DNA of 64,000 nucleotides from Demequina lignilytica (GCF_030418305.1 NZ_JAUHPX010000001.1:496001-560000); one strand, 5' to 3'; counted from the first letter of the stretch, positions 8,117 through 17,290 are shown. The notes: a model not told the origin generated them from the sequence alone. Numbers and translations: made by a program.

Positions 8117-8919
8117 ACGAGCCTCCTTCGCAGGTACTGGGAGACCTGGTCGATGATCAGCACCACCACGAACATGCTGATGACGATCGCCGAGACGTTC
8201 TCGTAGTTGAAGCGCGCGAACTGCACCTGGATCAGCTGGCCGATGCCGCCACCGCCCGCGTAGCCGATGACCACCGACGAGCGGATGTTGAGCTCGAAGA
8301 TGTAGAGCGCGTAGGACAGGAAGTTCGGCAGGATCTGCGGCTGCACCGCCCAGCGGGCGCGCGAGAACGTGCCCGCGCCGGAGGCGTCCGCGGCCTCGAG
8401 CGGCCCGGGCTCGACGGCGTCGATGGTCTCCGCCGTGAGCTTGGCCGCGATGCCGATGTTGAAGATGAACAGCGCGAGGATGCCGGCGAGCGAGCCGACG
8501 CCGACGAGCGCGACGAAGATCAGCACGTACGCGACGTCGGGCAGGGACCGCAGCACCGCGAGGAACCACTTGGTCGCCCGGTACAGGGCGTTCGACCGGT
8601 TGGTCACCTTCGACGCCATGTACGCGAGCAGCAGGCCCACGAGGATGCCGAAGAAGCTCGCGACGAGCGCGATCGAGATGGTCTCCACCCACGCGTTCCA
8701 CGACCTGCCGAGGTACGCCCAGTTGGGGTGCAGGAACTGCTCGACCACCACCCAGCCGTTGGCGAAGTCGGTGAACAGCGGGCGGAGCGTGAAGTCGATC
8801 TCCCACGCCGCCCACACCGTGATGGCCGCCGTGATGAGCAGGCCCGCGACCAGCGGCCGGCTCACCGGGGGCTTGCGGGGACGCGACGGCGCCGGGGCGC
8901 CCGCGGACGTGGCCGTCAT
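8113..8919 (-). CDS. phnE: Phosphonate-type ABC transporter permease (first PhnE)
   Basis: 268 residues. The membrane-spanning BPD_transp_1 domain includes the EAADASGAGTFSRARW coupling loop and AGGGGIGQLIQVQFARFNYE close to the end, characteristic of PhnE. It overlaps phnC upstream by 4 bases (ATGA) and the second permease downstream by 4 bases, so the three proteins are made in fixed ratio. Two divergent permease copies in tandem is the usual phnCDE1E2 layout in actinobacteria. Confidence 0.9.
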   Translation of the reverse strand: MTATSAGAPAPSRPRKPPVSRPLVAGLLITAAITVWAAWEIDFTLRPLFTDFANGWVVVEQFLHPNWAYLGRSWNAWVETISIALVASFFGILVGLLLAYMASKVTNRSNALYRATKWFLAVLRSLPDVAYVLIFVALVGVGSLAGILALFIFNIGIAAKLTAETIDAVEPGPLEAADASGAGTFSRARWAVQPQILPNFLSYALYIFELNIRSSVVIGYAGGGGIGQLIQVQFARFNYENVSAIVISMFVVVLIIDQVSQYLRRRLV

Positions 8920-9686
8920 GCGTGCCCGGGCAGGACGTCGTCGGCGGTCAGCGAGCGGCCGTAGATGTCCTCGAACACCGCATCGTCCGCCTCGGCGCCC
9001 GTACCGTCGAACACCATCTTCCCGGCGCGCATCCCGATCACCCGGTCGCCGAACTGGCGGGCCAGGTCAAGGAAGTGCAGGTTCACGAGCGTGGTGATGC
9101 CCAGCTCGCGGTTGATGCGCTGCAGGTCCTTCATGACCATCTGCGCGGTGGGCGGGTCCAGCGACGCGACCGGCTCGTCCGCGAGCATCACGCGCGGGTC
9201 CTGCGCGAGGGCCCGGGCGATCGCCACGCGCTGCTGCTGACCGCCGGACAGCTGCGAGGCCCGCGTCCAGGCCTTCTCGACGATCCCGACGCGCTCGAGC
9301 GACTGGTAGGCGCGCTCCTTCTCGTCGGCGGTCCACGCGCCGAGCAGCGAGCGGTACGCGGGGATCCCGTGCATCTGGCCCATCATGACGTTGTTCATGA
9401 CGGAGGTGCGCTTCACCAGGTTGAACGACTGGAAGATCATCCCGATCCCGGAGCGCACGTCGCGGAGCTTGCGCTGCGAGGCGCCGGCGACCTCGGCCCC
9501 GTCGACCTTGAGGCTGCCCTCGGTGACGGGCACCAGCCCGTTGATGGTGCGGATCAGCGTCGACTTGCCGGCACCCGACAGGCCGACGACGACCACGAAC
9601 TGGCCGTCGGGGATGGTGAGGGACACGTCGTCCAGGCCGACCACCCCGTTGGGGTAGCGGACGGTGACGCCTGAGAGCTCGATCAT
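8916..9686 (-). CDS. phnC: Phosphonate-type ABC transporter ATP-binding protein
   Basis: 256 residues with Walker A GLSGAGKST (residues 35-43), signature LSGGQQQRV (146-154) and Walker B LADEP (168-172). The FQSFNLVKR Q-loop and the wording around it match the PhnC branch of ABC ATPases. It energises import by the two permeases. An 82-base gap containing a GC-rich hairpin separates it from phnD, so it may be made at lower level than the binding protein. Confidence 0.92.
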   Translation of the reverse strand: MIELSGVTVRYPNGVVGLDDVSLTIPDGQFVVVVGLSGAGKSTLIRTINGLVPVTEGSLKVDGAEVAGASQRKLRDVRSGIGMIFQSFNLVKRTSVMNNVMMGQMHGIPAYRSLLGAWTADEKERAYQSLERVGIVEKAWTRASQLSGGQQQRVAIARALAQDPRVMLADEPVASLDPPTAQMVMKDLQRINRELGITTLVNLHFLDLARQFGDRVIGMRAGKMVFDGTGAEADDAVFEDIYGRSLTADDVLPGHA

Positions 9687-9709
9687 GTGACTTGCCTATC
9701 AAGAAAGGG

Positions 9710-9745
9710 GCGCCGGCGGCCAGCCACAGGGCCGACCGCCGGCGC
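9710..9745 (-). terminator. Intercistronic hairpin between phnD and phnC (attenuator or mRNA stabiliser)
   Basis: Perfect 10-base arms GCGCCGGCGG/CCGCCGGCGC enclose a 16-base loop; on the transcribed strand the stem is followed by CCCCTTTCTTG. Such a structure after a binding-protein gene usually lets phnD mRNA accumulate above the transporter mRNA. Partial termination here is inferred. Confidence 0.6.
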
Positions 9746-9768
9746 GTTGGACGGACGAACGCTTCTGC

Positions 9769-10794
9769 TTACTCGGAGCCGAAGTTCTCGTACGTCGGAG
9801 CGACGAAGTTCTCGAACGCGTCCTGGTTCGCGGCCTCGAGGCCCTCGATGTCGTACACGGCGGCGAGGGCGGCGAGGCCGTCCTCGGTCGCGGCGACGTC
9901 GAGCAGCGCCTGGGTCAGGGTCTCCTGGACCGAGGCGTCGAGGTCGCCGGAGAGGACCACGCCGTCGTTCGGGATGTTGTCGGTGTAGGCGAACACCACG
10001 ACCTTCTCGCCGACGTCCGAGAACTCCTCCGCGAGGTTGGAGCGGGCGTCGTTGTAGGAGAGGCCGATCGCCGCCTCGCCGTCGTAGACCGCCTGGACGG
10101 TCTGCGAGTGGCCGCCGGCGAAGAAGCCGCCGGTGAGGTCGTTGATCGGGTCCACGCCGAGGATGGTCGCGAGCTGGGTCGCCGGGAAGTAGTAGCCGGA
10201 GGCCGAGGTGGCGTCGGTCCACGCGATGCTCGCGTCGGCCGGGACGAGCGCGAGCGCGTCCTCACCCTGCGGGCCGGAGTAGCCGGTGGCGCCGTTGCAG
10301 TACGAGTAGTTGATGCCCTCGTCGTCGGCCTCGGTGGTGACGTCGTCGAGGCAGTAGGTGCCGGGGTCGTTGGTGAACCACTGGCCCACGTACTCCGACG
10401 AGCCGTAGCGCAGCGCCTGGAGGACGATCTCCGCGCCGGCCTCCTCGTGCGCCTGCCACATGGCGATCGGGCCGAGGAAGCCGATGTCGGCCTGGCCCGT
10501 CTGCAGCGCGACGACCACCGCGTTGTAGCTGTCGGGGACGAACACCTCGACGGGGATGCCGAGCTCGTCCGACAGCACGCCCGCGAGCGCCTCGCCGTCG
10601 GTCGTGATCTGCTCGACGTCGTCCGACGGCACCAGCGCCAGGGTGAGCGACTCGGGCAGGCCCGAGCCCGCGTCCATGGTCGCGTCCGCGCTCGCGGTGG
10701 CCTCGTCGGTGGTGTCGCCCGAGCTCGAGCAGCCCGCGACGGCGATCGCGAGGCCCGCCGCGACGGCGGCCGAGGCGAAAATCCGGTTCTTCAC
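9769..10794 (-). CDS. phnD: Phosphonate/phosphite-type ABC transporter substrate-binding lipoprotein
   Basis: 341 residues from the GTG at 10794, which follows a TGGAGGG ribosome site; an upstream ATG seven codons earlier is less likely. Lipoprotein signal with lipobox AVAGC (Cys 22). The mature part has the PhnD/PBP2 features: LTLALVPSDDVEQI, then ALQTGQADIGFLGP, and a later GLSYNDARSN. It captures the substrate outside the membrane for PhnCEE. The real ligand (alkylphosphonate, phosphite, hypophosphite) cannot be told from sequence. First gene of the operon. Confidence 0.9.
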   Translation of the reverse strand: MKNRIFASAAVAAGLAIAVAGCSSSGDTTDEATASADATMDAGSGLPESLTLALVPSDDVEQITTDGEALAGVLSDELGIPVEVFVPDSYNAVVVALQTGQADIGFLGPIAMWQAHEEAGAEIVLQALRYGSSEYVGQWFTNDPGTYCLDDVTTEADDEGINYSYCNGATGYSGPQGEDALALVPADASIAWTDATSASGYYFPATQLATILGVDPINDLTGGFFAGGHSQTVQAVYDGEAAIGLSYNDARSNLAEEFSDVGEKVVVFAYTDNIPNDGVVLSGDLDASVQETLTQALLDVAATEDGLAALAAVYDIEGLEAANQDAFENFVAPTYENFGSE

Positions 10795-10973
10795 AGCTTC
10801 AACCCTCCAGGTCAATCCTGAGCCGCCCTGCCGGCGGCGAGGCCGCCCGGGGACGGACGGCCTCCTGGCAGGCTAATCGGGTTGAGGCGCCGAGTGCCGC
10901 TATGTCGTCAAGAGTTCTTCGCATGGTTACATGCCGTTCATCGGCACTTTGCCATTTCGAGACAATTGGCGAG

Positions 10974-12974
10974 TCACCCTGCGTCGCGGAGCTCCCGCCG
11001 ACGCTGCTCGAGACGGATCATCTCGGCGAAGGCCTCCTGGGCGCCCTCGCTTCCCGCCCCGGCCCGCTGCATCCGGCCGCGCAGATCCGCGATCTGACGG
11101 GTGAGGCTGTGGTCCAGCAGCCGCGCCAGCACCGAGCGCGCGTACGCGCCGAGCTCCGACGGCTTGTCGTGCGGCAGCGGGGTGACCGCGAGCTGCGACA
11201 CGGTCGCGGCCACGTCCGGCCCGGCCTGCTCGAGCACCGCGCCGACCCAGTCCCCGTCGACGCCGCCGGGTCCGCCGGCCGCCTCGATCGCGTCGTAGAT
11301 CAGGCCGTACTGCGGCACGGTGAAGGCGTCGCGGGACAGCTCGAGGTAGATCTGCACGCACGCCGGATCCTCGGCGACCTGACGATCGGCCTGCAGCAGG
11401 ACGCCCAGCGACAGCGCCTCGGCGCGCACCACGGGATCCCGCGGGTTCGGCCGAACCGCGCCCACCGTCGCGATCTGGCCGGTCTCCGGGTCCATCGGCG
11501 GCGGGCCGTCGTCGTACGGCCGCGGTGCCTCCCCCGCTCCGGCGGGGGACGATGCGGCGCCCCGGCCCGCGGGGGCCGTCCCCGCTCCGGGAGGCCGCGC
11601 ACCGGTCCCGCCCCGCGCATCGTCCCTCCCGGAGGATCGCGAGACTGCCCGCAGCACGTCGGCGGGCTCCATCCCGAGCCATCCGGCGAGACGGCGCGCG
11701 TACTCGGGCCGCAGCGCGGTGTCGCGGATCCGGGCGACGATCGGCGCGGCCGTCCGCAGCGCGGCCACGCGACCCTCGGGGGTCTCGAGGTCGTGCGCCG
11801 CGAGGGAGGCCTTGATGACGAACTCGAACAGCGGCACCCGCCGGTCCATGAGCTGCGCGACCGCCGTGTCGCCGTAGAGCTGACGCAGGTCGCACGGGTC
11901 CTTGCCCTCGGGGTCGACGGCGACGAAGGTCTGCGCGAGGAACTGCTGGTCGAGCGCGAAGGACTTGAGCGCGGCGTTCTGCCCGGCCTCGTCCCCGTCG
12001 AACGTGAAGATCACCTTCGCCCCGGTGGAGCCGACCTTGAGCTGCGCCTGGCCGGTGTCGCCCATGAGCCGGCGCACCACCTTGACGTGGTCCTCCCCGA
12101 ACGCGGTGCCGCAGGTCGCGACCGCGTTCGTCACACCCGCGAGGTGGCACGCCATCACGTCCGTGTAGCCCTCGACCACCACGGTGGTCCGCTCCGACCG
12201 GATGGCGCCCTTGGCGAGGTCGATCCCGTAGAGGACGTGGCTCTTCTTGTAGATCTGCGTCTCAGGGGTGTTGAGGTACTTGGGTCCCTGGTCGTCCTCG
12301 TGGAGGCGCCGGGCCCCGAAGCCGATGACGTCACCCGTGACCTCGCGGATGGGCCACACGAGCCGGCCGCGGAAGCGGTCGTAGACGCCGCGCTGACCCT
12401 CGGATACGAGCCCCGAGGCCTTCAGCTCGGCCTCCGTGAAGCCCTTGCCGCGCAGGTGATCGGTGAGGTGCGACCACCCCTGAGGGGCGTAGCCGCAGCC
12501 GAACGTCCGCGCCGCCTCCCCGTCGAAGCCCCGCTCCCTCAGGAAGTCCCGGGCGATGCGGGCCTCGGGGCTGGCCAGCTGCTCGGCGAAGTACTCGGCC
12601 GCGACGCGGTGCGCCTCGAGCAGGCGGCGGCGCATGCCCGCGCCCGACTCGGAGCCCCGGCGCCCCCCGGACTCGTAGCGGAGCGTGACACCCGCGCGAT
12701 CCGCGAGGTACTCCACCGCCTCGGCGAACGGCAGGCCGTCCATCCGCATGACGAACTCGATCACGTCGCCGCCCTCGCCGCACCCGAAGCAGTGCCAGCG
12801 CCCGACGGCGGGGCGCACGTGGAAGGACGGGGAGCGCTCGTCGTGGAACGGGCACAGGCCCTTGAGCGAGCCGACCCCCGCGGGCTTCAGGGACACGTGC
12901 TGGCCCACGATGTCCTCGATGGGTGCGCGCTCGCGGACCGCCGCGATGTCGTCCCTGTTGATCGTGCCCGCCAC
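10974..12974 (-). CDS. dnaG: DNA primase
   Basis: 666 residues from the GTG at 12974; the longer frame to 13142 runs into the divergent promoter region. The CHC2 zinc finger has C41, H44, C62 and C65 (CPFHDERSPSFH, HCFGCG). The TOPRIM domain includes VVVEGYTDVMACH and FTFDGDEAG. A Pro/Gly/Ala-rich linker (about residues 440-500) leads to the helicase-binding C-terminal domain ending in ELRDAG. It synthesises RNA primers for replication. Located next to dgt and dus as in other actinobacteria. Confidence 0.95.
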   Translation of the reverse strand: MAGTINRDDIAAVRERAPIEDIVGQHVSLKPAGVGSLKGLCPFHDERSPSFHVRPAVGRWHCFGCGEGGDVIEFVMRMDGLPFAEAVEYLADRAGVTLRYESGGRRGSESGAGMRRRLLEAHRVAAEYFAEQLASPEARIARDFLRERGFDGEAARTFGCGYAPQGWSHLTDHLRGKGFTEAELKASGLVSEGQRGVYDRFRGRLVWPIREVTGDVIGFGARRLHEDDQGPKYLNTPETQIYKKSHVLYGIDLAKGAIRSERTTVVVEGYTDVMACHLAGVTNAVATCGTAFGEDHVKVVRRLMGDTGQAQLKVGSTGAKVIFTFDGDEAGQNAALKSFALDQQFLAQTFVAVDPEGKDPCDLRQLYGDTAVAQLMDRRVPLFEFVIKASLAAHDLETPEGRVAALRTAAPIVARIRDTALRPEYARRLAGWLGMEPADVLRAVSRSSGRDDARGGTGARPPGAGTAPAGRGAASSPAGAGEAPRPYDDGPPPMDPETGQIATVGAVRPNPRDPVVRAEALSLGVLLQADRQVAEDPACVQIYLELSRDAFTVPQYGLIYDAIEAAGGPGGVDGDWVGAVLEQAGPDVAATVSQLAVTPLPHDKPSELGAYARSVLARLLDHSLTRQIADLRGRMQRAGAGSEGAQEAFAEMIRLEQRRRELRDAG

Positions 12975-13092
12975 GGGCCAAGGGTACCGGCGCGGGAGCG
13001 GGCCGCAGCGCTCCTCACCGCAACGCTCGGGAGGAGCTTGGCACCGCAGGCCGCTACCCTGGTACGAGCATCCCGATGGAAGGACATCAGCT

Positions 13093-13548
13093 GTGAGAGT
13101 GGACGCATTCCTCGCCGACTCGGCCGAGGTCGTGCAGAACAAGATCTACGCGCTGGGCGCGGGATGGAACATCATCTTCGTCCGCGGCTTCCCCGCGGTC
13201 CACCGCCGCCTCTCGGTCGGCGCCGTGGTGCACGTCCCGTTCACGGAGACCAACCGCACCCACAACTTCGAGCTCAAGCTGCTCACCGAGGACGGCGTCG
13301 AGTACCCGATCGGCGTGCGCCCGGACGCGGACGGCAAGCCCGCCCCCGTGCGCGCGATGGGCGGCGAGTTCACCGTCGGCCGTCCCCCGCACCTGGTGGA
13401 CGGCGACGAGCAGGTCGCGAGCTTCGCCTTCACCATCGACGGCCTCCGCTTCGACAAGGCCCGGCTGTTCTCCTGGGTGATCTCGATCGACGGCGAGGAG
13501 ATGACGCGCCTGCCGATGCGCGTCCAGCAGGCGGCTCAGCAGGCCTGA
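13093..13548 (+). CDS. Conserved actinobacterial protein of unknown function (DUF6941-like)
   Basis: 151 residues from a GTG with GGAAGGAC upstream, diverging from dnaG. It starts VRVDAFLADSAEVVQNKIYALG and has a beta-rich pattern (FTETNRTHNFELKLL, GEFTVGRPP, FAFTIDGLRF). Proteins of this kind are annotated as hypothetical; the name DUF6941 is from memory. No signal peptide or membrane segment. First gene of a compact operon running to 15342. Confidence 0.7.
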   Translation: MRVDAFLADSAEVVQNKIYALGAGWNIIFVRGFPAVHRRLSVGAVVHVPFTETNRTHNFELKLLTEDGVEYPIGVRPDADGKPAPVRAMGGEFTVGRPPHLVDGDEQVASFAFTIDGLRFDKARLFSWVISIDGEEMTRLPMRVQQAAQQA

Positions 13549-13551
13549 CGC

Positions 13552-13974
13552 GTGGAGATCTACACCGGGGTGATCTACCCCCTGGTGCTGATCGTCGCCG
13601 CCGTGCTGGCGGTGACCGGCATCGTGACCCTGCTGTACCCGCCGGCGCACCGCGTGCTCCAGTGGGCGGTCTCGGCGACCTGGGGAGCGGTCGGCGTGCA
13701 CCTGGTCGCCGTGGTGATCCTGCTGCTGTCGGGAAGCTCGGCGGGGCTGGTGCTCACCCTCGGCTACCTGCTCGCCTCGGTGGCGCTGCTGCCCCTGCTG
13801 GGGATCGGACGGCTGGGCACGCCGGAGGCGGCGGCCGCCGATCCCGACCCCGAGCGCCCCGTCCTGTCGCCCGCCCAGATCGCGCGCGTCGACGCCGCGT
13901 CGGCCGCGATCGTCGCGATCGCGCTCGCCGTGCTCGCATGGCGCGTGCTCATCATCCTGGAGACCGCCGCATGA
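13552..13974 (+). CDS. Small integral membrane protein of unknown function
   Basis: 140 residues from a GTG 3 bases after the previous stop. About four hydrophobic segments: residues 5-30, 38-60, 64-85 and 115-138, with a short acidic/proline loop (EAAAADPDPERP) between the third and fourth. I do not recognise a family. It overlaps the next gene by 4 bases (ATGA), so the set is translationally coupled. Confidence 0.65.
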   Translation: MEIYTGVIYPLVLIVAAVLAVTGIVTLLYPPAHRVLQWAVSATWGAVGVHLVAVVILLLSGSSAGLVLTLGYLLASVALLPLLGIGRLGTPEAAAADPDPERPVLSPAQIARVDAASAAIVAIALAVLAWRVLIILETAA

Positions 13975-14378
13975 ACCCCGTGGCGCGCATCGCGCTGATC
14001 GTCGCCTACGCCGTCCTCGGGCTCGCGGCGACCGGCCGCTCGGTGGTCCAGATCACCACCAAGTTCTCCGAGGCCCCGCTCGCGTACTCCGTGTCGGCGG
14101 TCTCCGCCGTGCTGTACGTGATGATCGCGGTGGCGCTGTGGAAGCGGTGGAGGAGCCTCGCGGTCGCGGGCACCGTTGTCGAGCTCGCCGGCGTGCTGAT
14201 CGTCGGCACGCTCGGGTACGTCGAGTCCTCGTGGTGGCCCGACGAGACGGTGTGGACCGGCTACGGCTCCGCCTACGGCTGGGTGCCGCTCGCGCTCCCG
14301 ATCGTGGCGCTGACGCTCCTGCTGCGCGGCCGTCGGGCCCGGGCGACGGCGGACGATGCGGTGGTGACCGATGGTTGA
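13971..14378 (+). CDS. Small integral membrane protein of unknown function
   Basis: 135 residues from the ATG in the ATGA overlap. Hydrophobic segments around residues 5-25, 38-58, 65-85 and 102-120 give about four membrane helices; the tail is Arg-rich. The arrangement resembles small DoxX/DUF-type four-helix membrane proteins, but no motif fixes a function. It overlaps the following DUF368 gene by 8 bases. Confidence 0.65.
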   Translation: MNPVARIALIVAYAVLGLAATGRSVVQITTKFSEAPLAYSVSAVSAVLYVMIAVALWKRWRSLAVAGTVVELAGVLIVGTLGYVESSWWPDETVWTGYGSAYGWVPLALPIVALTLLLRGRRARATADDAVVTDG

Positions 14379-15342
14379 CACGCACCTCGAGCATGGCCGC
14401 CGCACCCCCGCCCAGGCGGCGCTGGACGTGGTCCGTGGCGCGCTGATCGGCACCGCCGAGACCGTGCCCGGCGTCAGCGGCGGCACGGTGGCGCTCATGA
14501 CGGGCGTCTACGAGACGCTGCTGACCTCCGCCGGCCATGCGATCGCCGGCATCCGTGAGGGAGCCGTCGACCTGGTCCGCGGACGCGGTCTCGCGCGGGC
14601 ACGAGCCCAGTTCGCGAACGTCCGCTGGGCGGTGCTCCTGCCCGTGCTGATCGGCATGGGCATCGCGCTGGTGTCGATGGCCCACGTCATGGAGACGCTG
14701 GTCACCGAGCATCCGGAGACGATGCGCGGCTTCTTCCTCGGCCTGGTGCTCGCCTCCCTCGCCGTGCCCTACCGGCACGCCACCGCATCGTCCGCCCCGC
14801 GCCGGGGGCCGGGGCGGCTGGGCGCGCGCGAGTGGGCGATCGCGGCGGCCGCCGCGGTGGTCGTCGCGGTGATCCTCTCGTTGCCGGTCGCCCAGCTCGA
14901 GCCCGCGCCCTACGTGCTCGTGCCCGCAGGCGCGATCGCGGTCTCCGCCCTGGTGCTCCCGGGCCTGTCGGGTTCGTTCCTGCTGCTGACCATGGGACTG
15001 TACGAGCCGACGCTCGAGGCGCTCAACGACCGCGACCTGGGCTACCTCGCGCAGTTCGCGGTGGGCGCCGTGATCGGCCTCGTGTCGATCGTCAAGCTGC
15101 TGCAGTGGCTGCTCGAGCACCACCGGCGGCTCACGCTGGTGATCCTGACCGGCGTGATGGCCGGGTCGCTCGTGGCGCTGTGGCCGTGGCAGGACGACGC
15201 GCGCGGCTACCTCGCGCCGACCGGGAGCGTCGCGGGCCCGCTGCTCGCGACGCTGGGCGGCTTCGCGATCGTGGTGATCGTGCTGATCGCCGAGCATCGG
15301 CTCCTCGCCCGCCGCGAGGCTCGCGAGCAGGACGCCGCCTAG
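14371..15342 (+). CDS. DUF368/PopT-family polyprenyl-phosphate transporter
   Basis: 323 residues, mostly membrane helices. Two inverted-repeat signature motifs are seen: ETVPGVSGGTVALMTG (about residues 30-45) and LVLPGLSGSFLLLTMG (about 193-208). Members of this family (PopT) recycle undecaprenyl phosphate across the cytoplasmic membrane for cell-wall synthesis. Function is taken from family knowledge. It is the last gene of the four-gene operon and converges on dgt, whose stop overlaps it by 4 bases. The operon context suggests an envelope-linked role for its small membrane partners. Confidence 0.82.
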   Translation: MVDTHLEHGRRTPAQAALDVVRGALIGTAETVPGVSGGTVALMTGVYETLLTSAGHAIAGIREGAVDLVRGRGLARARAQFANVRWAVLLPVLIGMGIALVSMAHVMETLVTEHPETMRGFFLGLVLASLAVPYRHATASSAPRRGPGRLGAREWAIAAAAAVVVAVILSLPVAQLEPAPYVLVPAGAIAVSALVLPGLSGSFLLLTMGLYEPTLEALNDRDLGYLAQFAVGAVIGLVSIVKLLQWLLEHHRRLTLVILTGVMAGSLVALWPWQDDARGYLAPTGSVAGPLLATLGGFAIVVIVLIAEHRLLARREAREQDAA

Positions 15343-16616
15343 GAGATCGCGGTCCGGCGGCGCACCACGTAGCGGTGGTGCCAGTCGTAGGCGGACTTGT
15401 CGGTGAGCGACGCCACCTGGTCGATCGCCACCCTCAGCCGCGCTGCATCGCCCGCCGCCTCGCGATGCATGACGGCGAAGTGCGGCTCGAGCGCCTCCTC
15501 CCCCAGCTCCACGAGGGCGCCGACCAGGTCGGCGAGACGCTGCCGCTGCTGCGTGTACGCCGGCTTGCGCTCGCGCGGCGCCATGAGGAAGTGCACGGCG
15601 ATGCCCTTGAGCATGAGGATCTCGTCGGCCGTCTCCTGCGGGATCACCAGCTGGGCGTGGTGCCGCGTGAGGGCACCGTCGCCGTAGCGCTGGCGCGTGG
15701 CCGTGGCCACGGTCTCGACGGTGCGGCCGATCAGCTGGCTCGTCATGTCCTTGAGGGTGGCGAGCGCACGGAACGAACCGTCGTACTCGTCCATCCACCA
15801 CGGCTCCGCCTGGAGCCTCGCGAGCGCGGCGAGCAGCGCGTCCGGGTCTCCTCGCCCGTACCACTCACGGGCGTGGGCGACGATCTCGCGCGCGCGCCCG
15901 GGATCCCGCAGCACCCCGAGCGACACCGTGTGGTGCACCACCGAGTCCTCGACGTCGTGCACCGAGTAGGCGACGTCGTCGGCGAGGTCCATCACCTGGG
16001 CCTCGAAGCTCTGGCCGCGGTCCGGGGCGTCCTCACGCAGCCAGCGGAACACCGGAAGGTCGTCGTCGTAGACGCCGAACTTGCGGGTGGGCCGGCCGTC
16101 GGGCCGGGTGGGGGTCGCGTCCTCGCGCCACGGGTACTTCACGCTCGCGTCCAGCGTGGCGCGCGTGAGGTTGAGCCCGACGCTCTCCCCCGTCACCGGG
16201 TCGAAGGACTTGGGCTCGAGCCGGGCCAGGATGCGCAGCGTCTGCGCGTTGCCCTCGAAGCCGCCGATGTCCTTCGCGACGGCGTCGAGCGCGCGCTCGC
16301 CGTTGTGCCCGAACGGCGGATGTCCCAGGTCGTGCGCGAGGCAGGCCGCGTCGACCACGTCCGGGTCGCACCCCAGCACCTTGGCGAGCCCGCGGCCCAC
16401 CTGCGCGACCTCGAGCGTGTGAGTGAGGCGCGTGCGCACGAAGTCGCCCGTGCCGGCGCCGAGCACCTGGGTCTTAGCCCCGAGGCGCCGCAGGGCCGAG
16501 GAGTGGACGATCCGGGCGCGGTCCCGCTCGAAGGGCGTGCGGTTCTTCTGCTTCGGAGGCTCCTGGACGTAGCGCAGCGCATCAGCCTGGGCATAACCGT
16601 CCGGAAGCGCGCACAC
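15339..16616 (-). CDS. dgt: Deoxyguanosinetriphosphate triphosphohydrolase-like HD protein
   Basis: 425 residues. HD-domain metal ligands: H66 in RLTHTLEVAQ, H95-D96 in LAHDLGHPPFGHNGE, and a later D in DLADDVAYSVHD. The start is marked by KNRTPFERDRARIVHSSALRRL, standard for the bacterial dGTPase family. It removes triphosphate from dNTPs and helps nucleotide pool balance. The gene belongs to the dnaG-dgt-dus-glyS neighbourhood. It converges on the DUF368 gene with a 4-base overlap, leaving no room for a terminator between them. Confidence 0.92.
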   Translation of the reverse strand: MCALPDGYAQADALRYVQEPPKQKNRTPFERDRARIVHSSALRRLGAKTQVLGAGTGDFVRTRLTHTLEVAQVGRGLAKVLGCDPDVVDAACLAHDLGHPPFGHNGERALDAVAKDIGGFEGNAQTLRILARLEPKSFDPVTGESVGLNLTRATLDASVKYPWREDATPTRPDGRPTRKFGVYDDDLPVFRWLREDAPDRGQSFEAQVMDLADDVAYSVHDVEDSVVHHTVSLGVLRDPGRAREIVAHAREWYGRGDPDALLAALARLQAEPWWMDEYDGSFRALATLKDMTSQLIGRTVETVATATRQRYGDGALTRHHAQLVIPQETADEILMLKGIAVHFLMAPRERKPAYTQQRQRLADLVGALVELGEEALEPHFAVMHREAAGDAARLRVAIDQVASLTDKSAYDWHHRYVVRRRTAIS

Positions 16617-16625
16617 GCTCCGACT

Positions 16626-17192
16626 CTAGCGGGCGGCCAGATGCACCTGGATGAACCCCTCCCCGAACCTCGCGACCTTCTCCACCGTGAGCTCGCGGCG
16701 CTCCGACAGGCCCGCGAACAGGGACGTTCCTCTGCCGAGCACCGTCGGCACCATCGTCGCGACCAGGTGATCGAGCACCCCGGCGACGAGCGCGCTGCGG
16801 ACTGTCGCGGCGCCGTCGACGTAGACGTCGGCGTCACCCGCCGTCGCCTGGGCGGACGCGACCAGCGCCTCGATGCCTCCCGCGGCCGCGCTCACGCCCG
16901 CGCGGGATCCCGTCAGGGGGCGGTGGGTCGCGACCAGCATCGGGGTGTCCCCGTACGGCCAGTCGGCGAAGGACGTGACGATGTCGAAGGTCCGCCGGCC
17001 CATGAGGATGCACCCGACCCCCGCGAGGAAGTCGTCGAAGCCCAGGGGGTCGCCGTCCGGCCCCTCCGACCACGGTCCGACGGCGACCGGCGCGGCGCCC
17101 GCGGTGCGCCGCTCGAGCCAGGACAGGTCGTCGCGCTCGCCGGCCACGAAGCCGTCGAGCGACATCGCGAGGTACGCGCGGACCCGACCCAC
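16626..17192 (-). CDS. Dihydrofolate reductase-family (RibD C-terminal) protein
   Basis: 188 residues from the GTG at 17192. It starts VRAYLAMSLDGFVAGERDDLSWL and has FLAGVGCILMGRRTFDI and DADVYVDGAATVRSAL, the NADPH-binding and core motifs of RibD C-terminal-domain proteins. These are DHFR-fold reductases; most single-domain copies have no known substrate. The stop is 10 bases from the dgt start, so both may share a transcript. A purine-rich tract lies upstream. Confidence 0.83.
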   Translation of the reverse strand: MGRVRAYLAMSLDGFVAGERDDLSWLERRTAGAAPVAVGPWSEGPDGDPLGFDDFLAGVGCILMGRRTFDIVTSFADWPYGDTPMLVATHRPLTGSRAGVSAAAGGIEALVASAQATAGDADVYVDGAATVRSALVAGVLDHLVATMVPTVLGRGTSLFAGLSERRELTVEKVARFGEGFIQVHLAAR

Positions 17193-17290
17193 GGCATCAC
17201 CGTATCCCGGCGGGCTGCGGCGGTGCCGAGCAGGAGTGGCCGTCCCGTGCGGCGCGCGGGGAGCTGCGGAGCAGAACTCAGCGTCCCGGC

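Noticed and set aside
10795-10973. Pho-box (repeated GTTCACC-type) before phnD
   Set aside because: One GTTCATC-like half site is present, with no properly spaced second copy, so phosphate control cannot be claimed.
10902-14378. Very long open frame (over 1100 codons) antisense to dnaG
   Set aside because: High-GC shadow: low complexity Arg/Ala/Gly translation, no family motifs, and dnaG on the other strand has clear zinc finger and TOPRIM motifs. Only its last part (13971-14378) is a real gene.
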